Of a stretch of 64,000 bases of DNA, positions 27,310 through 36,137 are shown one piece after another. The stretch covers positions 124,001 through 188,000 of the forward strand of contig NZ_RXLQ01000007.1 in assembly GCF_003953935.1 (NCBI RefSeq). Reading direction: 5' to 3'. The notes under the pieces are model-generated. The model was not told where the DNA came from. It did not search any database and worked only from the letters and a program-made list of their open reading frames with translations. The position numbers and the translations under genes are program-made. Source of the DNA: Massilia atriviolacea. GTDB taxonomy: Bacteria; Pseudomonadota; Gammaproteobacteria; Burkholderiales; Burkholderiaceae_D. Positions within the stretch are counted from its first letter, which is position 1. Each line of letters begins with the position of its first letter.

Positions 27310-29448
27310 TCAGTTACCGTTCAGACCGCGGCGATTGAGCAGCGGTTCGATTTTCGGTTCGCGGCCGCGGAAGTTGCGGAACAGGTCGAGCGCATCGGCC
27401 GTGCCGCCGCGCGAGAGCAAGGTCTTGCGGAAATGGTCGCCGTTCTTGCGCTGCAATCCGCCATTTTCCTTGAACCATTCGACCGTGTCGGCGTCCAGCT
27501 TCTCGCTCCACAGGTAAGCGTAGTAACCGGCCGAATAACCGCCCGAGAAACTATGCGAGAAGTAGGTGGTGCGGTAGCGCGGCGGCACCGGCGCGAAATC
27601 GACGCCGGCTTCCTTCAGCGCGGCCGCTTCGAAAGCGAGCACGTCGGTCGGGACTTGCGCCGCGCCCAGCTGGTGCCAGCGCTGGTCGACCAGCGAGGCG
27701 GCCAGGTATTCGGTGGTCAGGAAACCCTGGTTGAATTTCTTCGAGGCGATGACCTTGTCCAGCAATTCCTTCGGCATCGCTTCGCCGGTCTTGTAGTGCC
27801 TGGCGTAGTTGGCCAGCACTTCCGGCGCGATCATCCACATTTCATTGACCTGCGAGGGGTACTCGACGAAGTCGCGCGGGACGTTGGTGCCCGAGAAGCG
27901 CGGGTATTTCACGTTCGAGAACATGCCGTGCAGCGCGTGGCCGAATTCGTGGAAGGTGGTCTTGACTTCATCGACCGTCAGCAGGGTCGGCTCGCCCTTC
28001 GGCGGCTTGGGAATGTTGAGGTGGTTGGCAACGACCGAGCGCGTGCCCATCAGGCCCGACTGCGACACGTATTCGTTCATCCACGCCCCGCCCTGCTTGT
28101 TGCTGCGTGCGTACATATCGGCCAGGAAGATCGCCAGCTGCTTGCCGTTGGCATCGAACACGTCGAACACGCGCACGTCCGGGTTGTACACCGGCAGGTC
28201 CTTGCGTTCCTTGAATTTGAGGCCGTACAGCTTTTCGGCCGCGAAGAACACGCCCTTGACCAGCACGTTGTCGAGCTCGAAGTACGGCTTGAGCTGGTTC
28301 TCGTCGAAATTGAAGCGCTGGGCGCGCACCTTGTCGGTGTAGAAGGCCCAGTCGGCCGCGCCGACCTTGAATCCACCCTTCTCGGCGTCGATGACTTTCT
28401 GGATATCGTCCGCTTCCTTGCGCGCATTGGTCACGGCCGGCTTGGCCAGTTCCGACAGCAGCTTGTTGACGGCGCCCGTATCCTTGGCGGTCTGGTCTTC
28501 CAGCGAGTAGGCGGCGAAGTTCGGATAGCCGAGCAGGGCCGCGCGTTCGGCGCGCAGCTTGGCCAGCTTGACGACCACGCCACGGTTGTCGAATTCGCCG
28601 CCGCGGCTGCCGCGCGTCAGGGACGCATTCATCAGGCGTTCGCGCACGGCGCGGTTGGTCAGCACCGCCAGCGGCGGCTGGCCGCTGGTGTTGACCAGGG
28701 CGATGGCGAATTTGCCTTCATGGCCGCGCGTCTTGGCGTCGGCGGCGGCGGCGTCGATGGCGGCCTCGCTCATGCCGGCCAGTTCGGCGCGGGTGTCGAC
28801 GATCAGCGCCGAGGCGTTGGTTTCCTTGAGCACGTTCTGGGTGAACGTGGTCTGCATGGTGGCGATTTCGCTGTTGAAGGCTTTCAGCTTTTCCTTGTCT
28901 TGCGCCGACAGCTTGGCGCCGGCGCGCACGAAGTCCTTGTGGTAGCGCTCGAGCAGGTGCTTCGATTCGGCGTCCAGGCCGAGCTTGGCGCGCTTGTCGT
29001 ACAGGGTCTTCACGCGCTGGTACAGCTTGTCGTTGAGGAAGACGGCATCGTTGTGCGCGGCCAGCTTGGGCGACATTTCGCGGTCGATGGCATCGAGCGT
29101 ATCGTTGGTGTTAGCGCCCTGCAGGGCCGAGAAGGTGGTCGCCACGCGCGTGAGCAGCTGGCCCGAGCGCTCCAGCGCCACCACGGTGTTCTCGAAGGTC
29201 GGCGCCTTGCGGTTGTTGGCGATGGCGTCGACTTCGCGCAGGTGCTCGCTCATGCCGGCCGCGTAGGCGGGCAGGAAATGCTCGTCCTTGATCTGGTCGA
29301 AGGCCGGGTAGTGGAATGGCAAGGTGCTGAGCTTGGCGAACGGGTTCGCGGCGGCCAGCGAGGTGGCCGGGGCGGCAGGAGCGGCGACGGCGGCGACATT
29401 GACCAGCGCCAGGCTGGCGGCAAGGATAAGCATGTTTGGACGGTTCAT
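27310..29448 (-). CDS. M3 family zinc oligopeptidase, Dcp-like (copy 2)
   Basis: About 712 residues, closely similar along its whole length to the next gene downstream. It has FHEFGHALHGM near residue 498 and the same FSGGYSAGYYAYLWSEKLDAD stretch. A signal peptide (MNRPNMLILAASLALVNVAAVAA) follows the ATG at 29448; the frame extends to 29502 but that adds nothing signal-like. A tandem duplication explains the pair. Both copies keep the zinc ligands, so both should be active, perhaps with different peptide preference. Confidence 0.92.
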   Translation of the reverse strand: MNRPNMLILAASLALVNVAAVAAPAAPATSLAAANPFAKLSTLPFHYPAFDQIKDEHFLPAYAAGMSEHLREVDAIANNRKAPTFENTVVALERSGQLLTRVATTFSALQGANTNDTLDAIDREMSPKLAAHNDAVFLNDKLYQRVKTLYDKRAKLGLDAESKHLLERYHKDFVRAGAKLSAQDKEKLKAFNSEIATMQTTFTQNVLKETNASALIVDTRAELAGMSEAAIDAAAADAKTRGHEGKFAIALVNTSGQPPLAVLTNRAVRERLMNASLTRGSRGGEFDNRGVVVKLAKLRAERAALLGYPNFAAYSLEDQTAKDTGAVNKLLSELAKPAVTNARKEADDIQKVIDAEKGGFKVGAADWAFYTDKVRAQRFNFDENQLKPYFELDNVLVKGVFFAAEKLYGLKFKERKDLPVYNPDVRVFDVFDANGKQLAIFLADMYARSNKQGGAWMNEYVSQSGLMGTRSVVANHLNIPKPPKGEPTLLTVDEVKTTFHEFGHALHGMFSNVKYPRFSGTNVPRDFVEYPSQVNEMWMIAPEVLANYARHYKTGEAMPKELLDKVIASKKFNQGFLTTEYLAASLVDQRWHQLGAAQVPTDVLAFEAAALKEAGVDFAPVPPRYRTTYFSHSFSGGYSAGYYAYLWSEKLDADTVEWFKENGGLQRKNGDHFRKTLLSRGGTADALDLFRNFRGREPKIEPLLNRRGLNGN

Positions 29449-29617
29449 GGCATCTTTCACGGGCGCTAAGTAAAAGCTGCCGACGGGTAGCCGGCAGCGC
29501 ATCAGCGCACGATCATAGCAGCATGGTCACACGCCTGTCATCCGCAATAAGATATGCATATCGATATGCATATTCGGGCAACAAGGCCCGTATTGACGGG
29601 CGGCTTGGGGGGAACGG

Positions 29618-29821
29618 TCAGTAGTGCGGGGGGCGCTCGTTGAGCAGGTTCGGGCCCGACTGGGCATTGTTGCGGATGTGCTCGGCCAGCTTGTTGACCA
29701 TCGCTTCGAGCTGGTCGATGCGACGGCCTTGCTGGTACACCATCCGGTTCAGGGATTCGACCAGGTCTTCCTGGTGCGCGAGCTTGATCTCGATATCGAC
29801 AAAACGGTCTTCCTGGCTCAC
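29618..29821 (-). CDS. slyX: SlyX family protein
   Basis: A 67-residue coiled-coil protein: VDIEIKLAHQEDLVESLNRMVYQQGRRIDQLEAMVNKLAEHI is the SlyX pattern, and the tail NERPPHY is the family's usual ending. The frame is open far to the left, but a GTG at 29821 with AAGGA eight bases upstream gives the normal SlyX length. The role of SlyX is not established. Confidence 0.9.
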   Translation of the reverse strand: MSQEDRFVDIEIKLAHQEDLVESLNRMVYQQGRRIDQLEAMVNKLAEHIRNNAQSGPNLLNERPPHY

Positions 29822-29858
29822 GGCGGCGTCCTTGGGGGCAAAGCCGCCATTATGCCAG

Positions 29859-30740
29859 TCAGGCCAGGGCGAAGGCGTCGCCCCATTCCGGCGGCGCCTG
29901 GCCGACCAGCTGCAGCGGGATATCCATCCCGGCCTCGGGCGGCGGCGTGCCGAAGGCGGCGGCGAGTTCGCCGGCCATGATCGACAGCATCTGCTTGATG
30001 ACCGCCTGGAACGGTCCCAGGTCGCTGTCGGCGCTGACCGTGGCCAGCATGGCGCGCACGATCGAGGCGGCCAGGCTGCCCGCATAGCCGGCGATTTCGG
30101 AATCGCGGTCGAGCGCCAGGGTGAAGTCGGACGCGACCGCCAGGGTGTTGTCGATGCGTTTGGCGTCGAGCAAGCCCTGCGGCGTGGTGTTCTGCAGCGC
30201 GCCGGCCATGATCGACAGGGCCGCATTCGCTTGCGAGAGCACGCCGCTGTCGATCGCGTGGCTCCAGAAGGCCAGGCCCTCGGCGTCGGCGCTGCGTCCG
30301 AGCACGTTCTTGTAGACGGCGCCGACGAAGGCTTCCACGCCGTCCGGATACAGGGCGTCCGATTCGGCGCTCTTGCCGAAACTGTCGATCAGCTGGCGCA
30401 GGGCCGGATTGCTGCCGTAGGCCCTGTTGAGGCCGACGATATCGTGCGGCGCGTCCAGCCTGGCCAGCTGCTCCTGGAAGCTGCCCATGCCCTTGGCGTC
30501 GGCGGCGCGGCCGAAATAGCCCACGTACAGCGCCTGCACCACCTCGTCGTATTCGACGTTGACGGTGCTGTCGGAAAACTTGAACAGCTCGACGCCGACC
30601 AGCAGGGGGATGCCGCCGCCGGCGCCGCTCTTGGGCAGCACGGCGTAGCCGTCGGCCGTGCTGGTGATGTTGTAATCGGCGCGCTTGCCGGCAAAGCCGA
30701 ACTGGTCGACACCGGCGCCGCCGTTAAATTGAGCATGCAT
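29859..30740 (-). CDS. DUF4214 protein without peptidase domain
   Basis: About 293 residues. After a short start with an RTX-like GGAGVDQFGF stretch, it consists of the same C-terminal part as the three larger paralogues upstream: VVQALYVGYFGRAADAKGMGSF, then AFVGAVYKNVLGRSADAEGLAFW and the alanine-rich tail. DUF4214 is common in secreted calcium-binding proteins. ATG at 30740 has AGGGA upstream. It follows the next gene by 61 bases with no terminator in between, so it is probably in the same transcript. It may be a truncated duplicate that lost the metzincin domain. Confidence 0.82.
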   Translation of the reverse strand: MHAQFNGGAGVDQFGFAGKRADYNITSTADGYAVLPKSGAGGGIPLLVGVELFKFSDSTVNVEYDEVVQALYVGYFGRAADAKGMGSFQEQLARLDAPHDIVGLNRAYGSNPALRQLIDSFGKSAESDALYPDGVEAFVGAVYKNVLGRSADAEGLAFWSHAIDSGVLSQANAALSIMAGALQNTTPQGLLDAKRIDNTLAVASDFTLALDRDSEIAGYAGSLAASIVRAMLATVSADSDLGPFQAVIKQMLSIMAGELAAAFGTPPPEAGMDIPLQLVGQAPPEWGDAFALA

Positions 30741-30801
30741 GGAAAGTCCCTTCGATCCGAACGCGACGGCGCCGCCACCGCGGCCGGCGCCCTTCCCCCC
30801 A

Positions 30802-32439
30802 CTATACCAGCGTCGCTTCCCAAGGCTGGTAGCCGATCCCAATCAGTTCCGCGTGCGCGATAGGCAGATCATCGCCGACGCCGGCGGCCGGCTTGGCGAT
30901 ACCGAGCGACATCACCTTCAGGGTGGCGCCGATGGTGGACTGGAACGCCAGCATGTCGGTGCTCGGGGTGAGCGTGCCGAGCATGCTGCGCACCGACGCG
31001 GCAGCGGTCGCGCCGCTGTAGCCGGCGATTTCCTGGGCGGTGTCGATCATCAGGGTGAAACCCGAGGCGGCGCTCAGCTTGTTGTTGACCAGCTTGGCGT
31101 CGAGCATGCCCTGGGTCGTCTTGTTGTCGAGCGCGCCGGCCATGATCGAGAGCGAGGCGTTGGCGCGCGACAGGCCGCCGCTGTCGATGGCATTGCTCCA
31201 GAAGGCCAGTCCGCCGGCATCCGGGGCGCGTCCGAACACGTTCTGGTACAGGGCCTTGATGAAGGTGCCGGTATTGCCCGGATACAGGGCGGCCGACTCG
31301 GCGCTGCTGGCGAAGCTGTCGATCAGCCCGCGCAGGCCGATATGCTTGCTGTAGGCATCGGCCAGGCCGCGCAGGTCGGCCGGCGCGCCCAGGGCATTCA
31401 ACTGCTGCTGGAAGCTCTGCATGCCGTTGTAATCGGCCGCGCGGCCGAAATAGCCGACGTACAGGGCTTGCACCACCGACTCGTAGACCAGGGACATGCT
31501 GCGGTCGGCAAACACCAGCGATTCGATATTCGTCAGCACGTCGCGCCCGTCATCGCCGACGCGGTCGGTGACCACATAGCTGCCGTCGATCTTGGTAATG
31601 TCGTAATGCGCGCGTACCCCGCCGAAACCGGCTTCGTCGATACCGGCCAGGCCGTCGATGCTGTCGTCGCCGGCGACGCCGTCGAGCCGTTCGTTGCGCG
31701 CCGTGCCGCTGAGGCGCTCGTCGCCCTCGGTGCCGGTGAGGTATTCCATGCTGCCGCCCATGCCGTACTTGCCGCGCAAGCCATCGCCGCCGTAGATGAA
31801 GTTGAAGGCGGCGATATCGTACTGGCTGTAGGTGCTGTAGTAGACCTCATCGAGATGGTCGTAGGACATCAGGGTATTGGCGGTGTAGTCATCCTCGTAG
31901 GGCAGCTCGATGCCGCCCTCGAAGGGGTGCTTCAGGCCCATCATGTGGCCCAGTTCGTGCAGCAGCACCTGGTAGCCCGCCCCGCCCGGGGCCAGGTCGG
32001 CATTCTCGGCGCGAAATTCCACATTGTCGAGGTAGACATAGGCGTTGGCGCGGTAATCGCTCACCAGCGCGCTGCCCCAGGTGCTGCGCGGCGGCGTGTA
32101 GTAGGTGTACCAGCTGGACAGGCCGGTGACGTTTTCCTTCTCGATATTTATCTGCGCCAGGTGAATCTGGGCGCTGCTGCCGATCGTGGTTTCCTGGAAC
32201 TGGACCCCGGTCACGTCGCTCAGGTAGGCAAAGGCCTTGCGCGCCCAGGCTTGCTGGGACGGCGAAAACGCGCTCTGCCCGCCCTGGTCTTCTTCATTGC
32301 CGCTGGCGATGGAAAAGGTATAGCTCAGGTAGGGCCTGGTGACGCCGAGGAAGTTCCAGTCGGGTCCTTCGCTGAGCAGGGCGTCGATGTGGTTGAAGCC
32401 GGACAGGTTGGTGTCTTTGATGTCGGAAAGAGTGGTCAT
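30802..32439 (-). CDS. Serralysin-like metalloprotease with DUF4214 (copy 1)
   Basis: About 545 residues. The N-terminal metzincin domain has HELGHMMGLKH at 161-171 and a Met-turn in TLMSYD near 199-204. A calcium-binding RTX region follows (GTEGDERLSG, VAGDDSIDGLAGID), and then DUF4214 (VVQALYVGYFGRAADYNGM, ALYQNVFGRAPDAGG). There is no N-terminal signal peptide, as in type I-secreted serralysins, although no secretion genes lie nearby. ATG at 32439 opens MTTLSDI. It has a promoter near 32.55 kb. Substrates are probably extracellular proteins; this is inferred from the family. Confidence 0.88.
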   Translation of the reverse strand: MTTLSDIKDTNLSGFNHIDALLSEGPDWNFLGVTRPYLSYTFSIASGNEEDQGGQSAFSPSQQAWARKAFAYLSDVTGVQFQETTIGSSAQIHLAQINIEKENVTGLSSWYTYYTPPRSTWGSALVSDYRANAYVYLDNVEFRAENADLAPGGAGYQVLLHELGHMMGLKHPFEGGIELPYEDDYTANTLMSYDHLDEVYYSTYSQYDIAAFNFIYGGDGLRGKYGMGGSMEYLTGTEGDERLSGTARNERLDGVAGDDSIDGLAGIDEAGFGGVRAHYDITKIDGSYVVTDRVGDDGRDVLTNIESLVFADRSMSLVYESVVQALYVGYFGRAADYNGMQSFQQQLNALGAPADLRGLADAYSKHIGLRGLIDSFASSAESAALYPGNTGTFIKALYQNVFGRAPDAGGLAFWSNAIDSGGLSRANASLSIMAGALDNKTTQGMLDAKLVNNKLSAASGFTLMIDTAQEIAGYSGATAAASVRSMLGTLTPSTDMLAFQSTIGATLKVMSLGIAKPAAGVGDDLPIAHAELIGIGYQPWEATLV

Positions 32440-32548
32440 GGAAGCGCTATGCGAGAAGGCGGGCCGGAGACGCGCTGCGCCGCGCAAGGGCGCGGGCGGG
32501 CAGACTGGCGGAAGGCATGGACCGGGGAGATTACCGGCGGATACCAGA

Positions 32549-32577
32549 AGTATCTCAAAAGAAAGTATTGACGTCAA
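32549..32577 (-). promoter_or_regulatory. Sigma70-type promoter of metalloprotease copy 1
   Basis: On the minus strand TTGACG (32572-32577), 17 bases, GATACT (32549-32554). The same TTTGACGTCAATACT sequence occurs before copy 2, which makes chance unlikely. The leader to the ATG would be about 100 bases. Confidence 0.7.
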
Positions 32578-32628
32578 ATATTTGCTTATAAAACAGGCAG
32601 AAAGGGCCGCGCGTGCACCGATAAACCA

Positions 32629-32667
32629 CAAAAAAAACCGGCGCTGCCCGCAAGGGGGAGCGCCGGC
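32629..32667 (-). terminator. Rho-independent terminator of metalloprotease copy 2
   Basis: On the minus strand CCGGCGCTCCCCC, loop TTGC, GGGCAGCGCCGG, then a run of eight T. It lies just beyond the stop of the large repeat-containing metalloprotease gene. Confidence 0.9.
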
Positions 32668-32685
32668 GGCCGAGGGGCGGCGGTG

Positions 32686-35600
32686 TTACAGCGGCAGGTC
32701 GGTCCAGCCCGGGCTGTGCGTTCCGACCAGGCCGATCTCCTGCTCCGGCAGTGCGGGCTCGTAGGCGGACGCGCCGCCGCCGCCGCGCACCCCGGCGCCG
32801 CCCATCTTCAGCAAGGTGCTGGCGATGGTGGCCTGGAAGGCCGCGATGTCGGTGCTGGCGCTGACCGTGCCGAGCATGGCGCGCACGGCGGCGGCCGCGG
32901 CCGCGCTGGTGTAGCTGCTCACTTCGGCCGAGGTATCGATGGCCAGGGTGAAGTCGGAAGCGATGGTGATCTTGTTGTTGACCAGCTTGGCGTCGAGCAC
33001 GCCCTGGGCGCTGGTGTTTTGCAGCGCCCCGGCCATGATCGACAGCGAGGCGTTGGCGCGCGACAGGTTGCCGCTGTCGATCGCGTTGCTCCAGAACGCC
33101 GCGCCGCCGGCGTCGGGCGCGCGGTTGAAGATGTTCTTGTAGACGGCGTCGATGAAGGCGCCCGTGCTGCCCGGATACAGCGCCGCCGACTCGGCGCTGG
33201 CGCCGAAGCTGTCGACCAGGCTGTGCAGTCCGGCATCCCTGTCGTAGGCCGCGCTGATGGCCGCAAACGTGGTCGGCGCCTTGAGGCCGCCCAGTTGCGA
33301 CTGGAAGGCCTCAAGGCCGGCCGAATCGGCCGCGCGCCCGAAGTACGCCAGGTACAGCGCCTGCACCACGTCGTCGTAGTCGAGCCGGAGCATGGCGCCG
33401 TTGAAGTTGATGCTCTCGATATTGCGCAACACATTCACCGCGCCGCCCGTCCCCTTGTCGGTCACCACGAAACCGCCATCGCCGCGCACCACGCTGTAGC
33501 CGGCGCGCGGGCCGCTGAAGGTCACCGTGTCGCTGCCGGCGCCGCCATCGATGAGGTTGCTGCCGGCAGGCAGGCGAAACACATCGTTGCCGGGCGTGCC
33601 GGCGAGCGTGCCGGGCGTGGCCGGCGTGGCTGGCGCGCCGACCGCGAACACCAGGTGACTGGCGGCCGTGCTGGCGTTCCCGGCCTGGTCGAGCGCGCTG
33701 ACTGTCAGGTCGTAATTGCCCTTGGCCAGGACGTTGCCGCCCAGGTTCCAGCTGCCGTTCGCGCCGGCCGTGCCTTCGGCGATGACGGCATTGCCGTTGC
33801 TCAGGCGGATCGTGCTGCCGGCTTCGCCGCTGCCGCTGAAGCGCACCGCGCCGTCGGCCGCGACGATCGCGCTGGCCGTCGGCGCCGCTGGCGCCACGGT
33901 GTCGACGCTGAACGCCAGCGCCGCGCTCTTGGCCGAGACATTGCCGGCCGCATCAGTGGCGCGCACGGTCAGCGCCAGGTTCAGGCCATCGGCCAGGGCG
34001 CTGGTGGCGACCGACCAGGTGCCGCTGGCGCTGGCCTTGGTGGTGGCGACCACGCTCGCGCCGTTGAGCACCTCGACCTTGGCATTGGCTTCGGCGCTGC
34101 CGCTGAGAACCGGCTTGTTGCCCGCCACAAAACCGTTGGCGTTCTTGACGACGCTGGCCGTCGGCGCCGCCGGCGCGCTGGTGTCGACCGCAGGTGGCGT
34201 GACCGGCGGCGGGGTCACGACCGGCGGCGGGGTCACGACCGGCGGCGGGGTCACGACCGGCGGCGGGGTCACGACCGGCGGCGGGGTCACGACCGGCGGC
34301 GGGGTCACGACCGGCGGCGGGGTCACGACCGGCGGCGGGGTCACGACCGGCGGCGGGGTCACGACCGGCGGCGGGGTCACGACCGGCGGCGGGGTCACGA
34401 CCGGCGGCGGGGTCACGACCGGCGGCGGGGTCACGACCGGCGGCGGGGTCACGACCGGCGGCGGGGTCACGACCGGCGGCGGGGTCACGACCGGCGGCGG
34501 GGTCACGACCGGCGGCGGGGTCACGACCGGCGGCGGGGTCACGACCGGCGGCGGGGTCACGACCGGCGGCGGGGTCACGACCGGCGGCGGGGTCACGACC
34601 GGCGGCGGGGTCACGACCGGCGGCGGGGTCACGACCGGCGGCGGGGTCACGACCGGCGGCGGGGTCACGACCGGCGGCGGGGTCACGACCGGCGGCGGGG
34701 TCACGACCGGCGGCGGGGTCACGACCGGCGGCGGGGTCACGACCGGCGGCGGGGTCACGACCGGCGGCGGGGTCACGACCGGCGGCGGGGTCACGACCGG
34801 CGGCGGGGTCACGACCGGCGGCGGGGTCACGACCGGCGGCGGGGTCACGACCGGCGGCGGGGTCACGACCGGCGGCGGGGTCACGACCGGCGGCGGGGTC
34901 ACGACCGGCGGGGTCACCACCGGCGGTGGCGTGACGACGGGCGGCGGCAGCACCTGGCTGGCCTGCACGCTGCGGTCGTCGAACTTCAGCACTTCCACCG
35001 AAGTCAAGGTATCGACGCCATCGGCGCCGCTCACGCGCAGCTTGCCGCCGCCCAGGTCGGCGAAGGTGTAGGACGCATACTTGCCGCGAAACACGGCGGT
35101 ATCGCTGCCGTTGCCGCCGTTGAGGGTATCGTTGCCGGCGCCGCCTTCGAGGCGGTCGTCGGCGGCGCCGCCGGCGAGGCTGTCGGCGCGGACGGTGCCG
35201 GTGAGGTAGCGTCCGCCGCCTGTCGCGTTGATGCCGAGCGCGCCGCCCAGGCCGTCGCCGCCATACAGCCAGTTCAGGGCCGCCACGTCGTACGGGCTGA
35301 AGGTGGAATACGGGCCGCCCGAGTTGGTGTACGACAGCAGCGTGTTGCTGGTGTTGTCCTCGGCGGACGGCAGGCGGATGGCATCCTGGAACGGGTGTTT
35401 CAGGCCCATCATGTGGCCCAGTTCATGCAGCAGGATTTCCAGGCCGCCCGAGCCGGGCGCCAGGGTGGCGTTGCCGGCGGCGGCGGCGGCGGTGTCGTCC
35501 AGGTAGACGTACGCTTCGGCCTGGTAAGTGACCAGGCGTTCGCCCGAGTAGGTGAAACTGGAACTCCAGCTGGCCAGGCCGGCCGTGCCGCCGCCCAGGT

Positions 35601-35898
35601 CCTTGGCGGCCAGGTGCACGTCGGCGTCGGCGCCGTTGGCCGTTTCGGCGAACACGATGCCGGTGATCGCGCTCAGGGTGGCCAGGGCTGCGCGCGCGCC
35701 GCTCTGCTGGCCCGCGCTGAAGGCCATCAGGCCGTTCGCGGCGCTGTTGTCGCCTTCGTTGTGGGAAGCGATGGAAAAGGTATAGCGGATGGTGTTGCCC
35801 GCAGGCGTCACATAGTTCCAGTCGGGACCGCTGCCAAGCAGGGCGTCGATGTGGTTCAGGCCGGAAAGGACGGTGTTCAGATCGGAGACGTTTGCCAT
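32686..35898 (-). CDS. Large serralysin-like metalloprotease with PPPVVT repeat linker, Ig-like and DUF4214 domains (copy 2)
   Basis: About 1070 residues. In order: metzincin domain with HELGHMMGLKH at 158-168; RTX calcium-binding repeats (about 240-290); a linker of about 245 residues (321-566) made almost only of PPPVVT; two Ig-like modules (APTASVVKNANGFVAGNKPVLSG, and one ending FSVDTVAPAAPTAS); a second RTX stretch (GGAGSDTVTF); and DUF4214 (VVQALYLAYFGRAADSAG). No signal peptide, so probably type I secretion. ATG at 35898 opens MANVSDL. The linker is the only major difference in layout from copy 3 and looks like a recent repeat expansion. The protein is probably extracellular. Confidence 0.88.
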   Translation of the reverse strand: MANVSDLNTVLSGLNHIDALLGSGPDWNYVTPAGNTIRYTFSIASHNEGDNSAANGLMAFSAGQQSGARAALATLSAITGIVFAETANGADADVHLAAKDLGGGTAGLASWSSSFTYSGERLVTYQAEAYVYLDDTAAAAAGNATLAPGSGGLEILLHELGHMMGLKHPFQDAIRLPSAEDNTSNTLLSYTNSGGPYSTFSPYDVAALNWLYGGDGLGGALGINATGGGRYLTGTVRADSLAGGAADDRLEGGAGNDTLNGGNGSDTAVFRGKYASYTFADLGGGKLRVSGADGVDTLTSVEVLKFDDRSVQASQVLPPPVVTPPPVVTPPVVTPPPVVTPPPVVTPPPVVTPPPVVTPPPVVTPPPVVTPPPVVTPPPVVTPPPVVTPPPVVTPPPVVTPPPVVTPPPVVTPPPVVTPPPVVTPPPVVTPPPVVTPPPVVTPPPVVTPPPVVTPPPVVTPPPVVTPPPVVTPPPVVTPPPVVTPPPVVTPPPVVTPPPVVTPPPVVTPPPVVTPPPVVTPPPVVTPPPVVTPPPVVTPPPVVTPPPVVTPPPVVTPPPVVTPPPVTPPAVDTSAPAAPTASVVKNANGFVAGNKPVLSGSAEANAKVEVLNGASVVATTKASASGTWSVATSALADGLNLALTVRATDAAGNVSAKSAALAFSVDTVAPAAPTASAIVAADGAVRFSGSGEAGSTIRLSNGNAVIAEGTAGANGSWNLGGNVLAKGNYDLTVSALDQAGNASTAASHLVFAVGAPATPATPGTLAGTPGNDVFRLPAGSNLIDGGAGSDTVTFSGPRAGYSVVRGDGGFVVTDKGTGGAVNVLRNIESINFNGAMLRLDYDDVVQALYLAYFGRAADSAGLEAFQSQLGGLKAPTTFAAISAAYDRDAGLHSLVDSFGASAESAALYPGSTGAFIDAVYKNIFNRAPDAGGAAFWSNAIDSGNLSRANASLSIMAGALQNTSAQGVLDAKLVNNKITIASDFTLAIDTSAEVSSYTSAAAAAAVRAMLGTVSASTDIAAFQATIASTLLKMGGAGVRGGGGASAYEPALPEQEIGLVGTHSPGWTDLPL
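34200..34935. repeat. 18-bp coding minisatellite, about 39 perfect copies
   Basis: The unit GGCGGCGGGGTCACGACC is repeated head to tail almost without a change from about 34202 to 34909, followed by one 15-base unit and one degenerate unit at the 3' (plus-strand) end. On the minus strand each unit codes for PPPVVT. The unit is a multiple of three, so copy-number changes keep the frame. The count is by reading and division, not by an exact alignment. Confidence 0.95.
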
Positions 35899-36000
35899 GA
35901 AATTTACTCGTATTGGATGTGGAAAGCTTTCCAAACGAGGACTTGCGTTGAACGCCCGGCAACAGATTGGAATGTTGCCGCGTTTACTCGACAAGCGCGC

Positions 36001-36029
36001 AGTATTCCAAATTTCAGTATTGACGTCAA
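36001..36029 (-). promoter_or_regulatory. Sigma70-type promoter of metalloprotease copy 2
   Basis: On the minus strand TTGACG (36024-36029), 17 bases, AATACT (36001-36006). It shares TTTGACGTCAATACT with the copy 1 promoter. The leader to the ATG at 35898 is about 100 bases. Confidence 0.72.
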
Positions 36030-36067
36030 ACAAATTATGAAATGTGCATGTCCGGCCACACGCGCGG

Positions 36068-36108
36068 TAAAAAAAAGCCGGCGCCGCCCGCAAGGGACGG
36101 CGCCGGCC
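36068..36108 (-). terminator. Rho-independent terminator of metalloprotease copy 3
   Basis: On the minus strand GCCGGCGCCGTCCC, loop, GGGCGGCGCCGGC, then a run of eight T. It sits between the stop of copy 3 and the promoter of copy 2, giving each its own transcript. Confidence 0.9.
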
Positions 36109-36137
36109 TGAACGCGGCTGGCCTGGCGCGCCGACGC

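Noticed and set aside
29822-30226. Long frame extending SlyX to 202 residues
   Set aside because: The added part is an Arg/Ser/Pro-rich shadow of the DUF4214 gene. The GTG at 29821 gives the usual SlyX size.
34200-34935. Possible CRISPR array
   Set aside because: The units follow each other directly with no spacers, and are in frame with a coding gene.
32683-36111. Plus-strand frame with a long RRGHDR repeat
   Set aside because: Antisense reading of the PPPVVT minisatellite. No start signal, and the minus-strand protein has recognisable domains on both sides of the repeat.
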